Position numbers and translations under genes: made by a program. A stretch of DNA of 64,000 bases from Paenilisteria riparia FSL S10-1204. GTDB lineage: Bacteria > Bacillota > Bacilli > Lactobacillales > Listeriaceae. Of the stretch, positions 27,993-38,072 are shown in pieces; the first letter of the stretch is position 1, and each line of letters begins with the position of its first letter. The notes beneath the pieces are model-generated. The model saw only the letters and a list, made by a program, of their open reading frames with translations. It was not told the DNA's origin and ran no database searches. The DNA lies in contig NZ_AODL01000007.1 in NCBI RefSeq assembly GCF_000525995.1, positions 62,001-126,000 on the forward strand, given 5' to 3'.

Positions 27993-28660
27993 TTTTCTCG
28001 AACCTCGGCATGTCCGTCAGAATAACCGATAACAATAGAAGAAGCGTAATTTAAGAATAAGCCATTCTCCACAACACCTGGCAAGTTATTCAGCCAATCA
28101 TTCAATTCTTCCGGATTTTCAATCGCTTGTATATGTAAATCTAAAATATAGTTTTGGCTATCCGTTGTATAAATGCTTCCGTCTTCGAAATAACGTAATT
28201 CTGGTTTGTAGCCACGTTCTGCTAGCTGACGCTCCACTTGTTTGTAGCCAAACGGCACAACTTCAACTGGTAAAGGAAAAGCACCTAACGTCTCCACGAC
28301 TTTGTCTTCCCCAACAACCCAAATACTTTTTTTGGACGCATGAGCTACTAATTTCTCAAATAATAACGCACCACCTCCGCCTTTTATTCCACGGTAGACC
28401 CCATCTACCTCATCCGCGCCATCAATGGTTATATCGATTTCACCAACATCATTTAAGTCCATCAACGGAATATTGCGTTCTTTCGCTAATTTCTCGGTTG
28501 CTTTCGAAGTTACAACACCAGTAACTTGTAGCCCTTCTGCAACACGATCGCCCAGTTTTTGAATCATATAATATGCCGTAGATCCGGTTCCTAATCCCAC
28601 AACCATACCATCTTCAATAAACTCACACGCCTTTTCACCAGCAATCTGCTTACTATTCAT
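27989..28660 (-). CDS. rpiA: Ribose-5-phosphate isomerase A
   Basis: 223 residues. Interconverts ribose-5-P and ribulose-5-P in the pentose phosphate pathway. Phosphate-binding loop GLGTGSTAYY, catalytic region DGADEVDG and KGGGGALLFEK are conserved. The ribosome site is GAGGGGAGC. It is transcribed away from the dlt operon. Length is normal. Confidence 0.95.
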   Translation of the reverse strand: MNSKQIAGEKACEFIEDGMVVGLGTGSTAYYMIQKLGDRVAEGLQVTGVVTSKATEKLAKERNIPLMDLNDVGEIDITIDGADEVDGVYRGIKGGGGALLFEKLVAHASKKSIWVVGEDKVVETLGAFPLPVEVVPFGYKQVERQLAERGYKPELRYFEDGSIYTTDSQNYILDLHIQAIENPEELNDWLNNLPGVVENGLFLNYASSIVIGYSDGHAEVREK

Positions 28661-28791
28661 TTATTCTCGCTCCCCTCAAGAAATATACTACTCTCTCTAT
28701 TATATAGAACTTTCAACGATTCGCCTAGCAACATCCTCAAATTCATGTCATAGATCGATATAAGATAGCTTTTTTAGATTTTCATCACTCA

Positions 28792-28830
28792 AAAAAGTTC
28801 ACAAAAAGTTCATATTTTCCCGCTTATAAT
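28792..28830 (+). promoter_or_regulatory. dlt promoter with PhoB/OmpR-type direct repeat
   Basis: Two AAAAAGTTCA boxes start at 28792 and 28803 (11-bp period) and cover the -35 region. TATAAT lies at 28825-28830. The -35 sequence itself is poor, as in promoters activated by OmpR-family regulators. In L. monocytogenes VirR controls dlt, so a VirR-like regulator is plausible. A leader of about 250 nt follows, AT-rich, with no other recognised element. Confidence 0.6.
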
Positions 28831-29085
28831 ACATAAGTACACTATAAATTTTTGCTGTTTACTTTCAAAATATTATTTTATTGCGCGAAATCATTCAAAA
28901 ATATGTTTTTTTTCACAAAAATTATACCGTGAAAACAGCCTAACTTACCTATTATCGCTTGCCTTACATAACCTTACAAAAATGTAATTGGACTTTTTAT
29001 CGCAAATGGATTACATTATATAAATACAAGAAACTTTTCTTTAACATTCGTAACAATAAAGAAATATACGAGGTGAGGCTTGAAT

Positions 29086-29232
29086 ATGAAAAAACTAAAA
29101 ACAGCAATGTTTCATCCCACAGCGGTTTTTATCTGGAAGACATTATTTTACTTAGTTATTTTACTCGGATTGCTATGGTTTTATGGCTTTAAGAATCCGA
29201 ATGACACGACATTTATTTACAACGAATTTTAG
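29086..29232 (+). CDS. dltX: DltX, small D-alanylation protein
   Basis: 48 residues, in a different frame from the longer open frame covering it. Starts MKKLKTAMFHPTAVFIWK after AGGTGAGG. One membrane helix (TLFYLVILLGLLWFYGF) and the conserved C-terminal end FIYNEF that marks DltX. It passes D-alanine between the Dlt membrane and extracellular steps (known from recent work on the family). 24 bp before dltA. Confidence 0.92.
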   Translation: MKKLKTAMFHPTAVFIWKTLFYLVILLGLLWFYGFKNPNDTTFIYNEF

Positions 29233-29253
29233 AAAGAAAAGAGGCGATTATGA

Positions 29254-30792
29254 ATGAGTGTATCTTTTTTTACAACTTCTATCAATGAACGAATTGATGA
29301 ATGGGCGGCCAAGACACCAAATAACCCCTGCTATGAGTACCATGGTGAATCACTATCCTATAAAGAATTGAAAGAACAATCGGACGCATTAGCCACTTTT
29401 TTAATGAAAGAATTAGAGAGTGACGCCCCTGTTTTAGTTTATGGTCATATGCAAGCACAGCAAATCGTTGTCTTCTTAGCGTGCTCCAAAGCTGGGCGTG
29501 CCTATGTTCCAGTTGATGTTTCGATGCCAGTAGACCGGATTAAGCAGATTACGGAAGTTGCACAAGCCGAGCTCATGATTTGCACCGAAATTCTTGAAGA
29601 AGGTGCTAAGACAGCTGGTGTGGGTGTTCTTACACCAAAAGAGCTGCAGGTTGTGATTGATAGCTACCGTGGATATGAACCAGCACCATCCCAATGTGTT
29701 ACAGCGGATCAGAATTACTATATTATTTTCACATCTGGAAGTACTGGCGTGCCAAAGGGAGTGCAGATTAGTCATAATAACTTAGTTAGCTTTACGAACT
29801 GGATTTTACAAGATTTCGGAATTCATGAGGGCGCACGTTTCTTGAACCAAGCACCGTATTCGTTTGATTTATCCGTGATGGATCTTTATCCTTGTTTGCT
29901 TGCTGGTGGGACGCTTGTACCGCTTGATAAGACGGTGAGCGCGAACTTGAAGAGCTTGTATGAATCAATCCCGACACTTGGTATCAATGTTTGGGTTTCG
30001 ACGCCTTCTTTTGTAGACATTTGCTTGATGGATGCGAACTTTAATGGAGAGACAAACCCGAGCATTACGCATTTCTTGTTCTGTGGTGAAGTTTTGACAA
30101 AAGAAACAGCTCGTGCGCTTACGAAAAGGTTTCCGAATGCTACGGTTTATAATACCTATGGCCCCACTGAGGCAACGGTCGCTGTGACGAATGTTGTGAT
30201 TGATGACACAATCATCGATACGTATCCAAGTCTGCCACTCGGCCGAATTAAGCCTGACACGAAGCTTGCAATTATGGACGAGGATGGCCTGCTCCTTCCT
30301 GAGGGCGAGAAAGGCGAAATCGTTTTAATTGGACCTAGTGTTTCTAAAGGCTATCTGAATGAATCTGAAAAAACAGCGGCTGTGTTTTACGCTGATGACT
30401 TGTTCCAAGCTTACAAAACCGGAGATTGCGGTGTTATCATCGATGGAATGCTGTTCTTCCAAGGAAGAATCGATTTCCAAATCAAACTCCACGGCTACCG
30501 AATAGAGCTTGAAGATATTGAGAATAACTTGAAAGAAGTAAGCTATATCCGCTCTTGCATTGTCGTTCCCAAGACACGCGAAGGAAAAGTTGATAGTTTA
30601 GTAGCCTTCGTCGTCCCTTCTGATCATGATTTTGAAAAAGAGTACAAACTAAGTGCCGCTATCAAAAAAGAGTTAGCAGAATCGATGCCAAGCTACATGA
30701 TTCCACGCAAATGGGTATACAAAACGGAATTCCCACTAACAATGAATGGCAAAATTGACCGCAAGCAGCTTTCCAGTGAGGTGAACACATGA
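29254..30792 (+). CDS. dltA: D-alanine--D-alanyl carrier protein ligase
   Basis: 512 residues of adenylate-forming enzyme. It activates D-alanine with ATP and loads it onto DltC in the cytosol. Motifs A3 FTSGSTGVPKG, A5 YNTYGPTEAT, A7 TGD and A10 NGKIDRK are present. The start lies after GAGGCG. It overlaps dltB by four bases (ATGA). Length is normal. Confidence 0.96.
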   Translation: MSVSFFTTSINERIDEWAAKTPNNPCYEYHGESLSYKELKEQSDALATFLMKELESDAPVLVYGHMQAQQIVVFLACSKAGRAYVPVDVSMPVDRIKQITEVAQAELMICTEILEEGAKTAGVGVLTPKELQVVIDSYRGYEPAPSQCVTADQNYYIIFTSGSTGVPKGVQISHNNLVSFTNWILQDFGIHEGARFLNQAPYSFDLSVMDLYPCLLAGGTLVPLDKTVSANLKSLYESIPTLGINVWVSTPSFVDICLMDANFNGETNPSITHFLFCGEVLTKETARALTKRFPNATVYNTYGPTEATVAVTNVVIDDTIIDTYPSLPLGRIKPDTKLAIMDEDGLLLPEGEKGEIVLIGPSVSKGYLNESEKTAAVFYADDLFQAYKTGDCGVIIDGMLFFQGRIDFQIKLHGYRIELEDIENNLKEVSYIRSCIVVPKTREGKVDSLVAFVVPSDHDFEKEYKLSAAIKKELAESMPSYMIPRKWVYKTEFPLTMNGKIDRKQLSSEVNT

Positions 30793-31966
30793 CAACGCCA
30801 TACGGATCAATACTCTATTTTGCAGTATTGTTCGCCTTTTTAATACCGATTGTAATTGCGGGTTTACTTGGTAAAAGATTACCTGTTTACAATGCTTTTG
30901 TAACACTAGTCTTTATTTACATGATGTTTGCCAGCAGTCCAGTCCAAGCAATTGCCCTCATTGTTTTCGTATTTTGGCAATTAGCGCTTGTCAGACTGTA
31001 CTTTAATTATCGTCAGAAACATAACCATGGTGGTATTTTCGTACTTGCCGTTATACTTTCCATTCTTCCGCTATTTATCGTTAAGGTACAACCGCTACTA
31101 GCTGAACACACAACAATGCTTGGTTTTCTCGGTATTTCGTATCTAACTTTTAAAGCAACACAAATGATTATGGAAACACGTGATGGCCTCATTAAAGAGT
31201 TAAATTCTTGGGATTTCATTAATTTCTTGCTATTCTTCCCAACCCTTTCTTCGGTCCAATCGATCGCTTCCGTCGCTTTAAAAAAGATACAGACACCCCG
31301 CTTGATCCTGACAAATATGCAACCTTACTGAATCGTGGTATTTTCCTGATTTTCCTAGGGTTTCTATATAAATTCATCATTGCTTATCTCGTTCAAAATA
31401 ACGTGATTACTGAGCTTACGTATAATTTAGAACATCATGTGCAATTTGGCTGGAGTCTGGTTGGTTATATGTATGCATACAGTATGTATTTATTCTTTGA
31501 CTTTGCGGGCTATAGTGCTTTTGCGGTTGGAGTTAGTTATTTGATGGGTGTGCAAACGCCGATGAACTTTAACAAACCATTCGCAAGCCGTAACATTAAA
31601 GAGTTCTGGAATCGTTGGCACATGACATTATCTTTCTGGTTCCGCGATTTCATCTTTATGCGTCTAGTTTTCTGGATGACAAAGAAAAAGTTTTTCAAAA
31701 GTAAGTTTACCGTTGCTTACATCGCCTATTTTGTGAATTTTATTATTATGGGAATGTGGCATGGACTTCATTGGTATTACATCGTTTACGGAATTTATCA
31801 AGCGACACTCATCGTCGGTTTTGACCTGTTTGAACGTTGGAATAAGAAAAAGAAATTTTATCCTAAAAATAAAGTCACAAACGTGATTGGTATCGTTATT
31901 ACATTCCAATTCGTCTGCTTTGGCTTCCTGATTTTCTCAGGTATTTTAGACAAAATTAGTTTTTAA
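30789..31966 (+). CDS. dltB: DltB, MBOAT D-alanyl transferase (one-base deletion)
   Basis: Multi-pass membrane O-acyltransferase that moves D-alanine from DltC across the membrane. The first frame ends at 31331 shortly after FFPTLSS; the conserved continuation GPIDRFRRFKKDTDTPLDPDKYATLL appears in another frame. One missing G near 31250 explains it. The C-terminal part has FFDFAGYSAFAVG, the acceptor-binding RNIKEFWNRWHMTLS, and catalytic His in GMWHGLHWYY. Corrected length is about 392 residues, normal. Sequence error likely. Confidence 0.92.
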
Positions 31967-31992
31967 ATAATATGATAAGGTGGTAACTAAAA

Positions 31993-32229
31993 ATGGCATT
32001 TCGTGACGAGGTATTAGAAATTTTAGAAGAGATTACAGAATCTGAGGAAGTTGTGGAAAACACTTCTGTTCAACTATTTGATGAAGGACTTTTAGATTCG
32101 ATGGCAACCGTGCAATTATTAATAGAAGTAGAATCACGCTTAGGCATTACAGTGCCTGTATCTGAATTTGATCGCGATGACTGGGCAACCCCAGAGCAAA
32201 TCATCGCACAACTTGAGGCATTAAAATGA
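31993..32229 (+). CDS. dltC: D-alanyl carrier protein
   Basis: 78 residues, acidic four-helix carrier. Phosphopantetheine attaches to Ser36 in [10 protein letters not shown]. The ribosome site is AAGGTGG. It overlaps dltD by four bases. Confidence 0.96.
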   Translation: MAFRDEVLEILEEITESEEVVENTSVQLFDEGLLDSMATVQLLIEVESRLGITVPVSEFDRDDWATPEQIIAQLEALK

Positions 32230-33497
32230 AAAAGAAACTTTGGATGACATTTGGGCCTTTGCTTATTGCAGGGGCTGTGTTCTTATTCATCCTTTTTGGC
32301 CCAAGCAGCCTTTTTGGCGGTGTTTCAAATAGCACAGTCAAAAAAAGCGCTACTTCTATGAGTCCAACTGTCGTTCAAGGTGTTGCCATTCAACAAAAGA
32401 TGTTGACGACAGACAAAACGTACTTGCCTATTTTCGGGTCATCTGAACTTTCTCGTGTTGATCCGTTTCATCCAAATGTTTTTGCAGAGAAATACAAGCG
32501 TGGCTATACGCCATTTCTGATTGGTCGTCCTGGAACGCAATCATTGTCGCATTACTTAGATATTAAAGCGATGGGCAATGAGTTAAAAGGTAAGAAAGTC
32601 GTCTTCGTACTGTCACCGCAATGGTTCCAACCGGCTGGTGTTGATGACGGGCATTTCGGTGGGAACTTCTCACCTCTACAAGCTTACAAATTCGCAATGG
32701 CTGATGAACCGCCAACACCTGAAAGGCGCTACGCAGCCAAACGTTTGCTAAGTTATAAAGTCGTACAAAACAATACAACTTTAACGACATTATTAGAAAA
32801 TATTGCATCTCCTGGTCCTAGAACAAGTGTCAGTATGTTGACGCGACTTGCCGCTGAAGCCGAGATGAAAGTTTTACAAAGAAAAGATGATTTGGAATCC
32901 AAACTGATTAAAGATTCACGTCAAGACAAAGTTGATAAACAGCAAAAAGATTTGCCGAACACATTGAACTACACTGATTTGGATAGTTTGGCAACAGAAT
33001 ACGGTGAATCAAGAGTTGGCGACAATCCATTTTTCATTAGCGATTCTTACTATAAGAAGAAAATTGAGCCTACAATCAATCAGTTAAAAAATAGTCGTAC
33101 AAATTTAAGTTACGACGAATCACCTGAATATGATGATTTGCAACTTGTAATGGACGCTTTTAAATCTGTTGGGGCAGATGTATTATTCATTAACCCCCCT
33201 GTCAATGGCGCTTGGTATGACTACATTGGAGCATCGAGAGAGAAGTTGCAACTTTACTATGATAAATCTGCGGAACAAGTGAACAAGCAAGGCTTCCACT
33301 ACTATGATATGTCGCAATACAGCGACACACCATACTTCTTAGAAGATACCATTCACTTATCTTGGCGTGGTTGGGTAGCAATTGATAAAGAAATTGATGA
33401 CTTCATGAAAGACAAAACGAAACCATCTTATCACAAAACGCCAAAGCAGTATTACATGAAAAAAGTGCTCCCTTCCAAGAAGGAAGCAGACAAATAA
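32226..33497 (+). CDS. dltD: DltD, extracellular D-alanylation protein
   Basis: 423 residues with one N-terminal membrane helix and an SGNH-like extracellular domain. Catalytic Ser is in IFGSSELSR; Asp/His lie near the end in [11 protein letters not shown]. It completes D-Ala transfer to teichoic acid outside the cell. Last gene of the operon, followed by a terminator. Confidence 0.95.
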   Translation: MKKKLWMTFGPLLIAGAVFLFILFGPSSLFGGVSNSTVKKSATSMSPTVVQGVAIQQKMLTTDKTYLPIFGSSELSRVDPFHPNVFAEKYKRGYTPFLIGRPGTQSLSHYLDIKAMGNELKGKKVVFVLSPQWFQPAGVDDGHFGGNFSPLQAYKFAMADEPPTPERRYAAKRLLSYKVVQNNTTLTTLLENIASPGPRTSVSMLTRLAAEAEMKVLQRKDDLESKLIKDSRQDKVDKQQKDLPNTLNYTDLDSLATEYGESRVGDNPFFISDSYYKKKIEPTINQLKNSRTNLSYDESPEYDDLQLVMDAFKSVGADVLFINPPVNGAWYDYIGASREKLQLYYDKSAEQVNKQGFHYYDMSQYSDTPYFLEDTIHLSWRGWVAIDKEIDDFMKDKTKPSYHKTPKQYYMKKVLPSKKEADK

Positions 33498-33499
33498 AA

Positions 33500-33548
33500 T
33501 AAGGATGTAGAGTTTGTATTTTGATACAGTCTCTACATCCTTGTTTTT
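33500..33548. terminator. Bidirectional terminator, dltD/glmS
   Basis: AAGGATGTAGAG/CTCTACATCCTT hairpin (from 33501) followed by a T run; A-rich on the other side. Confidence 0.9.
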
Positions 33549-35358
33549 TTATTCCACGGTCACACTTTTTGCTAAGTTACGTGGCTTATCAACATCACAA
33601 CCACGGTGAAGCGCTGCGTAATAAGCTAATAATTGACATGGTACGACACTGGCTAGTGGTGTTAGCAGCTCATGCACTTTCGGGATCACGAACTGATCTC
33701 CTGGCTGGTTTACGCCTTCCATCGCTAGAATACACGCATTAGCACCCCGGGCTAGGACTTCTTTGACATTTCCACGGATATTCCAGTTGATGTTCTCTTG
33801 CGTAATCAAAGCCAGAACTGGTGTACCTTCTTCGATTAGCGCAATCGTTCCATGTTTCAGTTCCCCACTTGCAAAACCTTCTGCTTGGATGTAGGAAATT
33901 TCTTTTAGTTTCAGTGCAGCTTCCATCGCTACGAAATAATCGATATGACGACCTAAGAAGAAAGCATTGCGTGTTGTTGCTAAATATTCGCCAGCAATAT
34001 GTTCGATGATTTCTTTGCTATCTACAAGTGTTTCCATCGCATTGGCGACGATACCTAGTTCTACAGCTAAGTCGAATTGTTTTGCTGTTTCTATGCCTTT
34101 AGCGCGACCTACAACGGTCGCTAGGATAGATAGTGCAGCAATTTGAGCAGTGTAGGCTTTTGTTGATGCTACAGCTATTTCTGGACCTGCATGCAAATGC
34201 ATCGTGTGTTCTGCTTCGCGATCAAGCGTTGAGCCTGGTACGTTTGTGATAGTTAATGAGCGGTAGCCCAGTTCTTTTACTTTCACCAAAACTTGACGGC
34301 TATCTGCTGTTTCCCCACTTTGCGTAATGAAGATGAACAACGGTTTTTCAGAAAGAAGTGGCATGTTGTAGCCAAATTCGCTAGAAACATGAACTTCTAC
34401 TGGAATCTGGGCTAGTTTTTCGATAAGGTTCTTACCGACAAGACCAGCGTGATAGCTTGTACCGCATGCAACGATGTGGATTCGATCAGAGGCCAATACT
34501 TCGTTAACAATCGTTCCGTCAACTGTAATTTCGCCTTCTTCGTTTTGATAGGCTTGAATAATTTTACGGATAACGGCTGGTTGTTCGTCGGTTTCTTTTA
34601 ACATGTAGTGAGGGTATGTGCCCTTTTCGATATCTGATGCATCTAGTGTCGCTGTGTAAGCCTCACGCGTTACTTCTTCGCCGTCTAGTGTTTCAATGGT
34701 TACACCCTCGCGTTTTACGATAATAAGTTCTTCATCCATGATTTCGATGAACTGATTTGTTTCGCGAATAACAGCCATTGCATCACTAGCAATAACGTTG
34801 AAATCTTTACCAGTTCCGATAAGAAGTGGACTTTTATTTTTCGCTGCATAAAGCGTTTCGTTGTCTTGATTATCAATCAGGCAGATTGCATAAGAGCCAT
34901 GAAGTAAGCTTAGCGTTTTTGTGAAGGCTTCTTTTGTTGTTAAGCCTTGGCTAGCAAATAATTCGATAAGCAAAACGATAACTTCTGTATCTGTATCGCT
35001 GGCAAAACCTACATCCGCCAAATACTCATCTGTTAATAAAGAATAGTTCTCAATGACGCCATTATGAACAATCGTGTAACGACCTGATTTGCTTTGATGT
35101 GGATGCGCGTTGGCGTGACTTGGTTTACCATGCGTCGCCCAACGTGTATGTCCAATACCAATTTCTCCAAAGGCATCAGCTGGTACTTCTTCGCGTAAGT
35201 CGGCAATTCGACCTTTTTCTTTAGCAACAAGTACGCTATCCTGAGACTTAAGGGCAAGTCCCTGCTGAGTCATAGCCACGATATTCTAATTTCTCTAATC
35301 CATTTAATAAAATTTCTTTCGCATTCTTCGTTCCAATAAATCCTACAATTCCACACAT
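33549..35358 (-). CDS. glmS: Glutamine--fructose-6-phosphate aminotransferase (one-base insertion)
   Basis: First enzyme of UDP-GlcNAc synthesis. The true start is ATG at 35358 ([16 protein letters not shown], nucleophile Cys2), ten bases after GGAGG. The frame breaks at EYRGYDSAG near 35250-35256 (GGGACTTGCC where GGGATTGCC is expected). It then continues as [10 protein letters not shown] through two SIS domains ([17 protein letters not shown]) to [12 protein letters not shown]. Corrected length is 602 residues. GlmS is essential or nearly so in most bacteria, so the indel is probably an error. The 5' leader is a glmS ribozyme. Confidence 0.94.
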
Positions 35359-35459
35359 AAATATACATCCTCCATTGGTTATGAGGGCAGACTTCTATTG
35401 TACAAGCCCTCTTTTTCTTGAAAAAGGACAGACTATCCCGTTGCCTGTATTTCCCTTTC

Positions 35460-35625
35460 ACGTTTCCATGGGGGTTAAAAACATGTTCCTTTCCACTCTG
35501 TTCACTAGGTCACCCTAATGGTTTGTAGCAAAGGCATCACGATTGCATGCACAACCGAGGGACTCCCGCCGAATTTTCGATTAATCCCTTCCTCGTCAAC
35601 TAAGCAATTCTTAGTTCTGGCGCTT
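35460..35625 (-). ncRNA. glmS ribozyme
   Basis: The leader contains the catalytic core of the GlcN6P-activated ribozyme: AGCGCCAGAACT at the cleavage site (cut expected between A35624 and G35623), GTTGACGAGG, and TTCGGCGGGAGTCCCTCGG, followed by the P3/P4 region. Metabolite-triggered self-cleavage destabilises glmS mRNA. A smaller GAGGGC/GCCCTC hairpin lies between it and the start codon. Confidence 0.94.
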
Positions 35626-35720
35626 CTATTCAGTTGTTGCTATCCTCCTTCCATACTTTTTTCTAGGAAACAAAATTATCATACATCATAGTTGTATAGT
35701 TCGTCAAGCCCTATATATAA

Positions 35721-35775
35721 TACCAATTCCGAAATTGGTATACCCGTTGACAAATAAGTTGTTATACTTGATAAT
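35721..35775 (+). promoter_or_regulatory. Promoter with adjacent palindromic operator
   Basis: -35 TTGACA (35747-35752), 17-bp spacer, -10 GATAAT (35770-35775). Directly upstream is a palindrome with arms TACCAATT/AATTGGTA (35721-35740). The leader has two small hairpins (TCCCT/AGGGA and ATCATT/AATGAT). It drives the small membrane protein at 35853. Confidence 0.7.
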
Positions 35776-35852
35776 GAATGAGAGAAGTTCATCCCTTGTG
35801 CCGTAGGGATTTTAAGGATCATTTAGAATGATGAGTAAAGGGAGGATACACA

Positions 35853-36062
35853 ATGAGTTTTTTTCAGAAAATACTTCTTGGATTTACAGTGCTTTTTGTA
35901 GCATGGGCTGTTTTTTGGAAATTCGGTTCGTTACACATGGTTAATGCGGTAGATATGAATACACTACCAAGCGCTGGTGATACGTTTCCAATTTGGACGA
36001 TTATTATTGGCGGAATCCTGATTATCGTGGCAATTGTGCTGTTATTACGGAAAAAATGGTAA
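35853..36062 (+). CDS. Small two-helix membrane protein
   Basis: 69 residues with a GGGAGG ribosome site. Two hydrophobic helices (about 5-25 and 46-66) around an outside loop, ending in RKKW. Not recognised beyond its topology (DUF3955-like length). Its own regulated promoter and terminator suggest an independent, induced role. Confidence 0.65.
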   Translation: MSFFQKILLGFTVLFVAWAVFWKFGSLHMVNAVDMNTLPSAGDTFPIWTIIIGGILIIVAIVLLLRKKW

Positions 36063-36108
36063 AAAAAGAAATTCGACCTTATTTCAGGATTCGAATTTCT
36101 TTTTTTGT
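36062..36108. terminator. Bidirectional terminator
   Basis: AAAAAAGAAATTCGA/TCGAATTTCTTTTTT stem between convergent genes. Confidence 0.85.
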
Positions 36109-36890
36109 GTAGCGATGATTAAAAATAGACTAGCAAAAATGCCGAGTGTTCCAATGATGAGTTTCAACGCGACAACTGTTGTCTCGTCCTGCCCTAGTTG
36201 CGAACCGATTTGCGTGCCGATTTTTCTAAGGATTTGGTCGAGCCATAAATATTCGGTAAGGAAATTGAATGATAAACCGAGTAATGGTGCGGTGATGAAA
36301 GCATTTGGGCGTTTAAAGCCAAAAATGATAGCGAGCAAGAAGAAGAACGCAATGCCAATACCTAAATAGGCGTCGAACGTTGTGGTCAGGAAGAATTCTT
36401 TGCCTGATAAAACAATGACAGCTAGTGTAATCGCCGTTCCAAGGCCTAACAATGCAAAAAATACACCTGCCCAGCGCCATTTCTTTTGCCAGTCTTTTGT
36501 ATTGATGGCAACCGCTGTCTCTTGTTTATTGACAAATAAGGACGCAATGCCTGCCAGTGAAACGATGAATGTCACTATTCGTGAATAGTCCAGAATATCT
36601 AATTTGCCAGAATCAATCCATGGACTTAGCTGATTTTGCCAAAGCATCCAGCCTTGAAAAACAGCAAAGCCTAGCAAAATAACCAAATCAACAATAAGTA
36701 TCGATTTTCCGACTAATCGTAATACCCCAAAAAACACTAAAAGTACTGTCAAAGCAATCGTTATCCACAATATCCAACTCTGCTTGAATTCTGAGCCGTC
36801 TTGCGCCCATGTGTATAAAAAACTGCCTAAATTGGGCAACAATGTCGCGCCTAAAAATAACATAATAAAGCCACTTACTTGTTTTTTCAT
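36084..36890 (-). CDS. Polytopic membrane protein of unknown function
   Basis: 268 residues from the ATG at 36890 (GGAG seven bases upstream). About eight hydrophobic helices with few charged residues; the C-terminus is basic (ATQKKKFES). No family motif was recognised. It overlaps the terminator of the convergent gene. Short gap from the next upstream gene (36937), so possibly one transcript. Confidence 0.65.
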   Translation of the reverse strand: MKKQVSGFIMLFLGATLLPNLGSFLYTWAQDGSEFKQSWILWITIALTVLLVFFGVLRLVGKSILIVDLVILLGFAVFQGWMLWQNQLSPWIDSGKLDILDYSRIVTFIVSLAGIASLFVNKQETAVAINTKDWQKKWRWAGVFFALLGLGTAITLAVIVLSGKEFFLTTTFDAYLGIGIAFFFLLAIIFGFKRPNAFITAPLLGLSFNFLTEYLWLDQILRKIGTQIGSQLGQDETTVVALKLIIGTLGIFASLFLIIATQKKKFES

Positions 36891-36936
36891 TGTACAACTC
36901 CTCATTCTTCTCTCCATTTGGAGCTGTATTTTTGTT

Positions 36937-37425
36937 TTATAGCGGATGCATTTTCTTGCCGTCTACAATGTACTCAAGCTCCGACAATCGCCAGCGCGTC
37001 TCTTCTTTATAGACATAGCGATACGTTGCATTGAAAACATAGTCATCCGTTGTTCCCGTGCGAAATCCTGGGTTATCAAATGTAAAACGCTGAATAATCC
37101 CTGCTTCCGGCTCAATCATGCCGATATCATCTTTCCCCGCATCAAAATAAGCCGTACCAAGTGATCTGCCACCAACAGTGATATTAAATGTAAACACAAT
37201 TTGCTGCACTTGCACATCCAAGAAATTAGCCAGAATAATATTAAAATGAATATAATCCTCCGTAATCTCCAGTCCAAACGGAAAAAGTTCCATTTGCCAG
37301 CGTGAATCAACGTTTTCTTGCAACTGCTCCGTGATACGTTCGCTCATTGAAATATCTTCCATCGTTGGAAAAGTGCTTACCATTTCTCTTTTCTGTAAAT
37401 CGTAGAGTGACCAAGTTAGTTCCAT
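36937..37425 (-). CDS. Hypothetical cytosolic protein
   Basis: 162 residues from the ATG at 37425 (GGAGG eight bases upstream, MELTWSLYDLQKRE). Acidic, beta-rich, with segments FTFNITVGGRSLGTAYFDAGK and GIIQRFTFDNPGFRTG. No signal peptide. Not recognised. Between two other unknown genes on the same strand. Confidence 0.6.
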   Translation of the reverse strand: MELTWSLYDLQKREMVSTFPTMEDISMSERITEQLQENVDSRWQMELFPFGLEITEDYIHFNIILANFLDVQVQQIVFTFNITVGGRSLGTAYFDAGKDDIGMIEPEAGIIQRFTFDNPGFRTGTTDDYVFNATYRYVYKEETRWRLSELEYIVDGKKMHPL

Positions 37426-37473
37426 AGTAGTTACCTCCATAAAAAATACCCTTTTGTCCATTCTACCAGAAAA

Positions 37474-37872
37474 TCAGTTTTTCAACGACGAAAAGATGTT
37501 TTTATCAAAAAGAAATTGCAAAGTTTCCGTATGCCATGCTCTCGCAAACACTCTTTTACTAACAAAATATTGAGCGCGCTCAACATCTCCCTCTTCATTT
37601 TCAGCTTCCATCGAAAGTTTGTGAACAAAATGTTTTTTATCGAGACGAATTGCCCGAATTTTCTCTTTTGGCAAGAAGAACATTTGTGTCTCCGATTTGC
37701 TAACGATGGAAAAAGAGAATGTTATAAGTCCTACTTCTGTGAAGACAAGCACAAGATTGTGACGGGTTCGCATTGATGGCCCCGCATACAATAAGCGTTG
37801 GAAACTCGTGCGCATGTTATTGTCTGCTAAATATTGATTTACTTCGTTTTCGATTTGCTCTTTCATTGCCAT
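37474..37872 (-). CDS. Hypothetical PH-like (YokE-type) protein
   Basis: 132 residues. The predicted strand pattern (HNLVLVFTEVGLITFSFS, EKIRAIRLDKK) followed by a C-terminal helix recalls small bacterial PH-like domain proteins, but this is only a guess. ATG at 37872 has a GAGGTGA ribosome site. Function unknown. Confidence 0.55.
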   Translation of the reverse strand: MAMKEQIENEVNQYLADNNMRTSFQRLLYAGPSMRTRHNLVLVFTEVGLITFSFSIVSKSETQMFFLPKEKIRAIRLDKKHFVHKLSMEAENEEGDVERAQYFVSKRVFARAWHTETLQFLFDKNIFSSLKN

Positions 37873-38072
37873 TGCTACTTCACCTCGTTTTTTATTGTAA
37901 CATAGAGTAACGCAAATAAAAATGCTTCTCCTTTTTGCGATATATTTTTATTACAACAATAAAATTCCACATATTGCAAAATATTGTGCGTGACTGGTGA
38001 AAATTGTATTTACATGTCGTATTCTTTGTATTCAATCGGTATAATTGCTATCATGGATTGAGAGGTGATGCT

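Noticed and set aside
28959-29192. 77-codon frame before dltA
   Set aside because: It overlaps dltX in another frame. The dltX frame has the ribosome site, the membrane helix and the conserved C-terminus.
29254-33497. Reading the dltA start as a nonribosomal peptide synthetase module
   Set aside because: The complete dltX-A-B-C-D order and the separate 78-residue carrier identify teichoic-acid D-alanylation.
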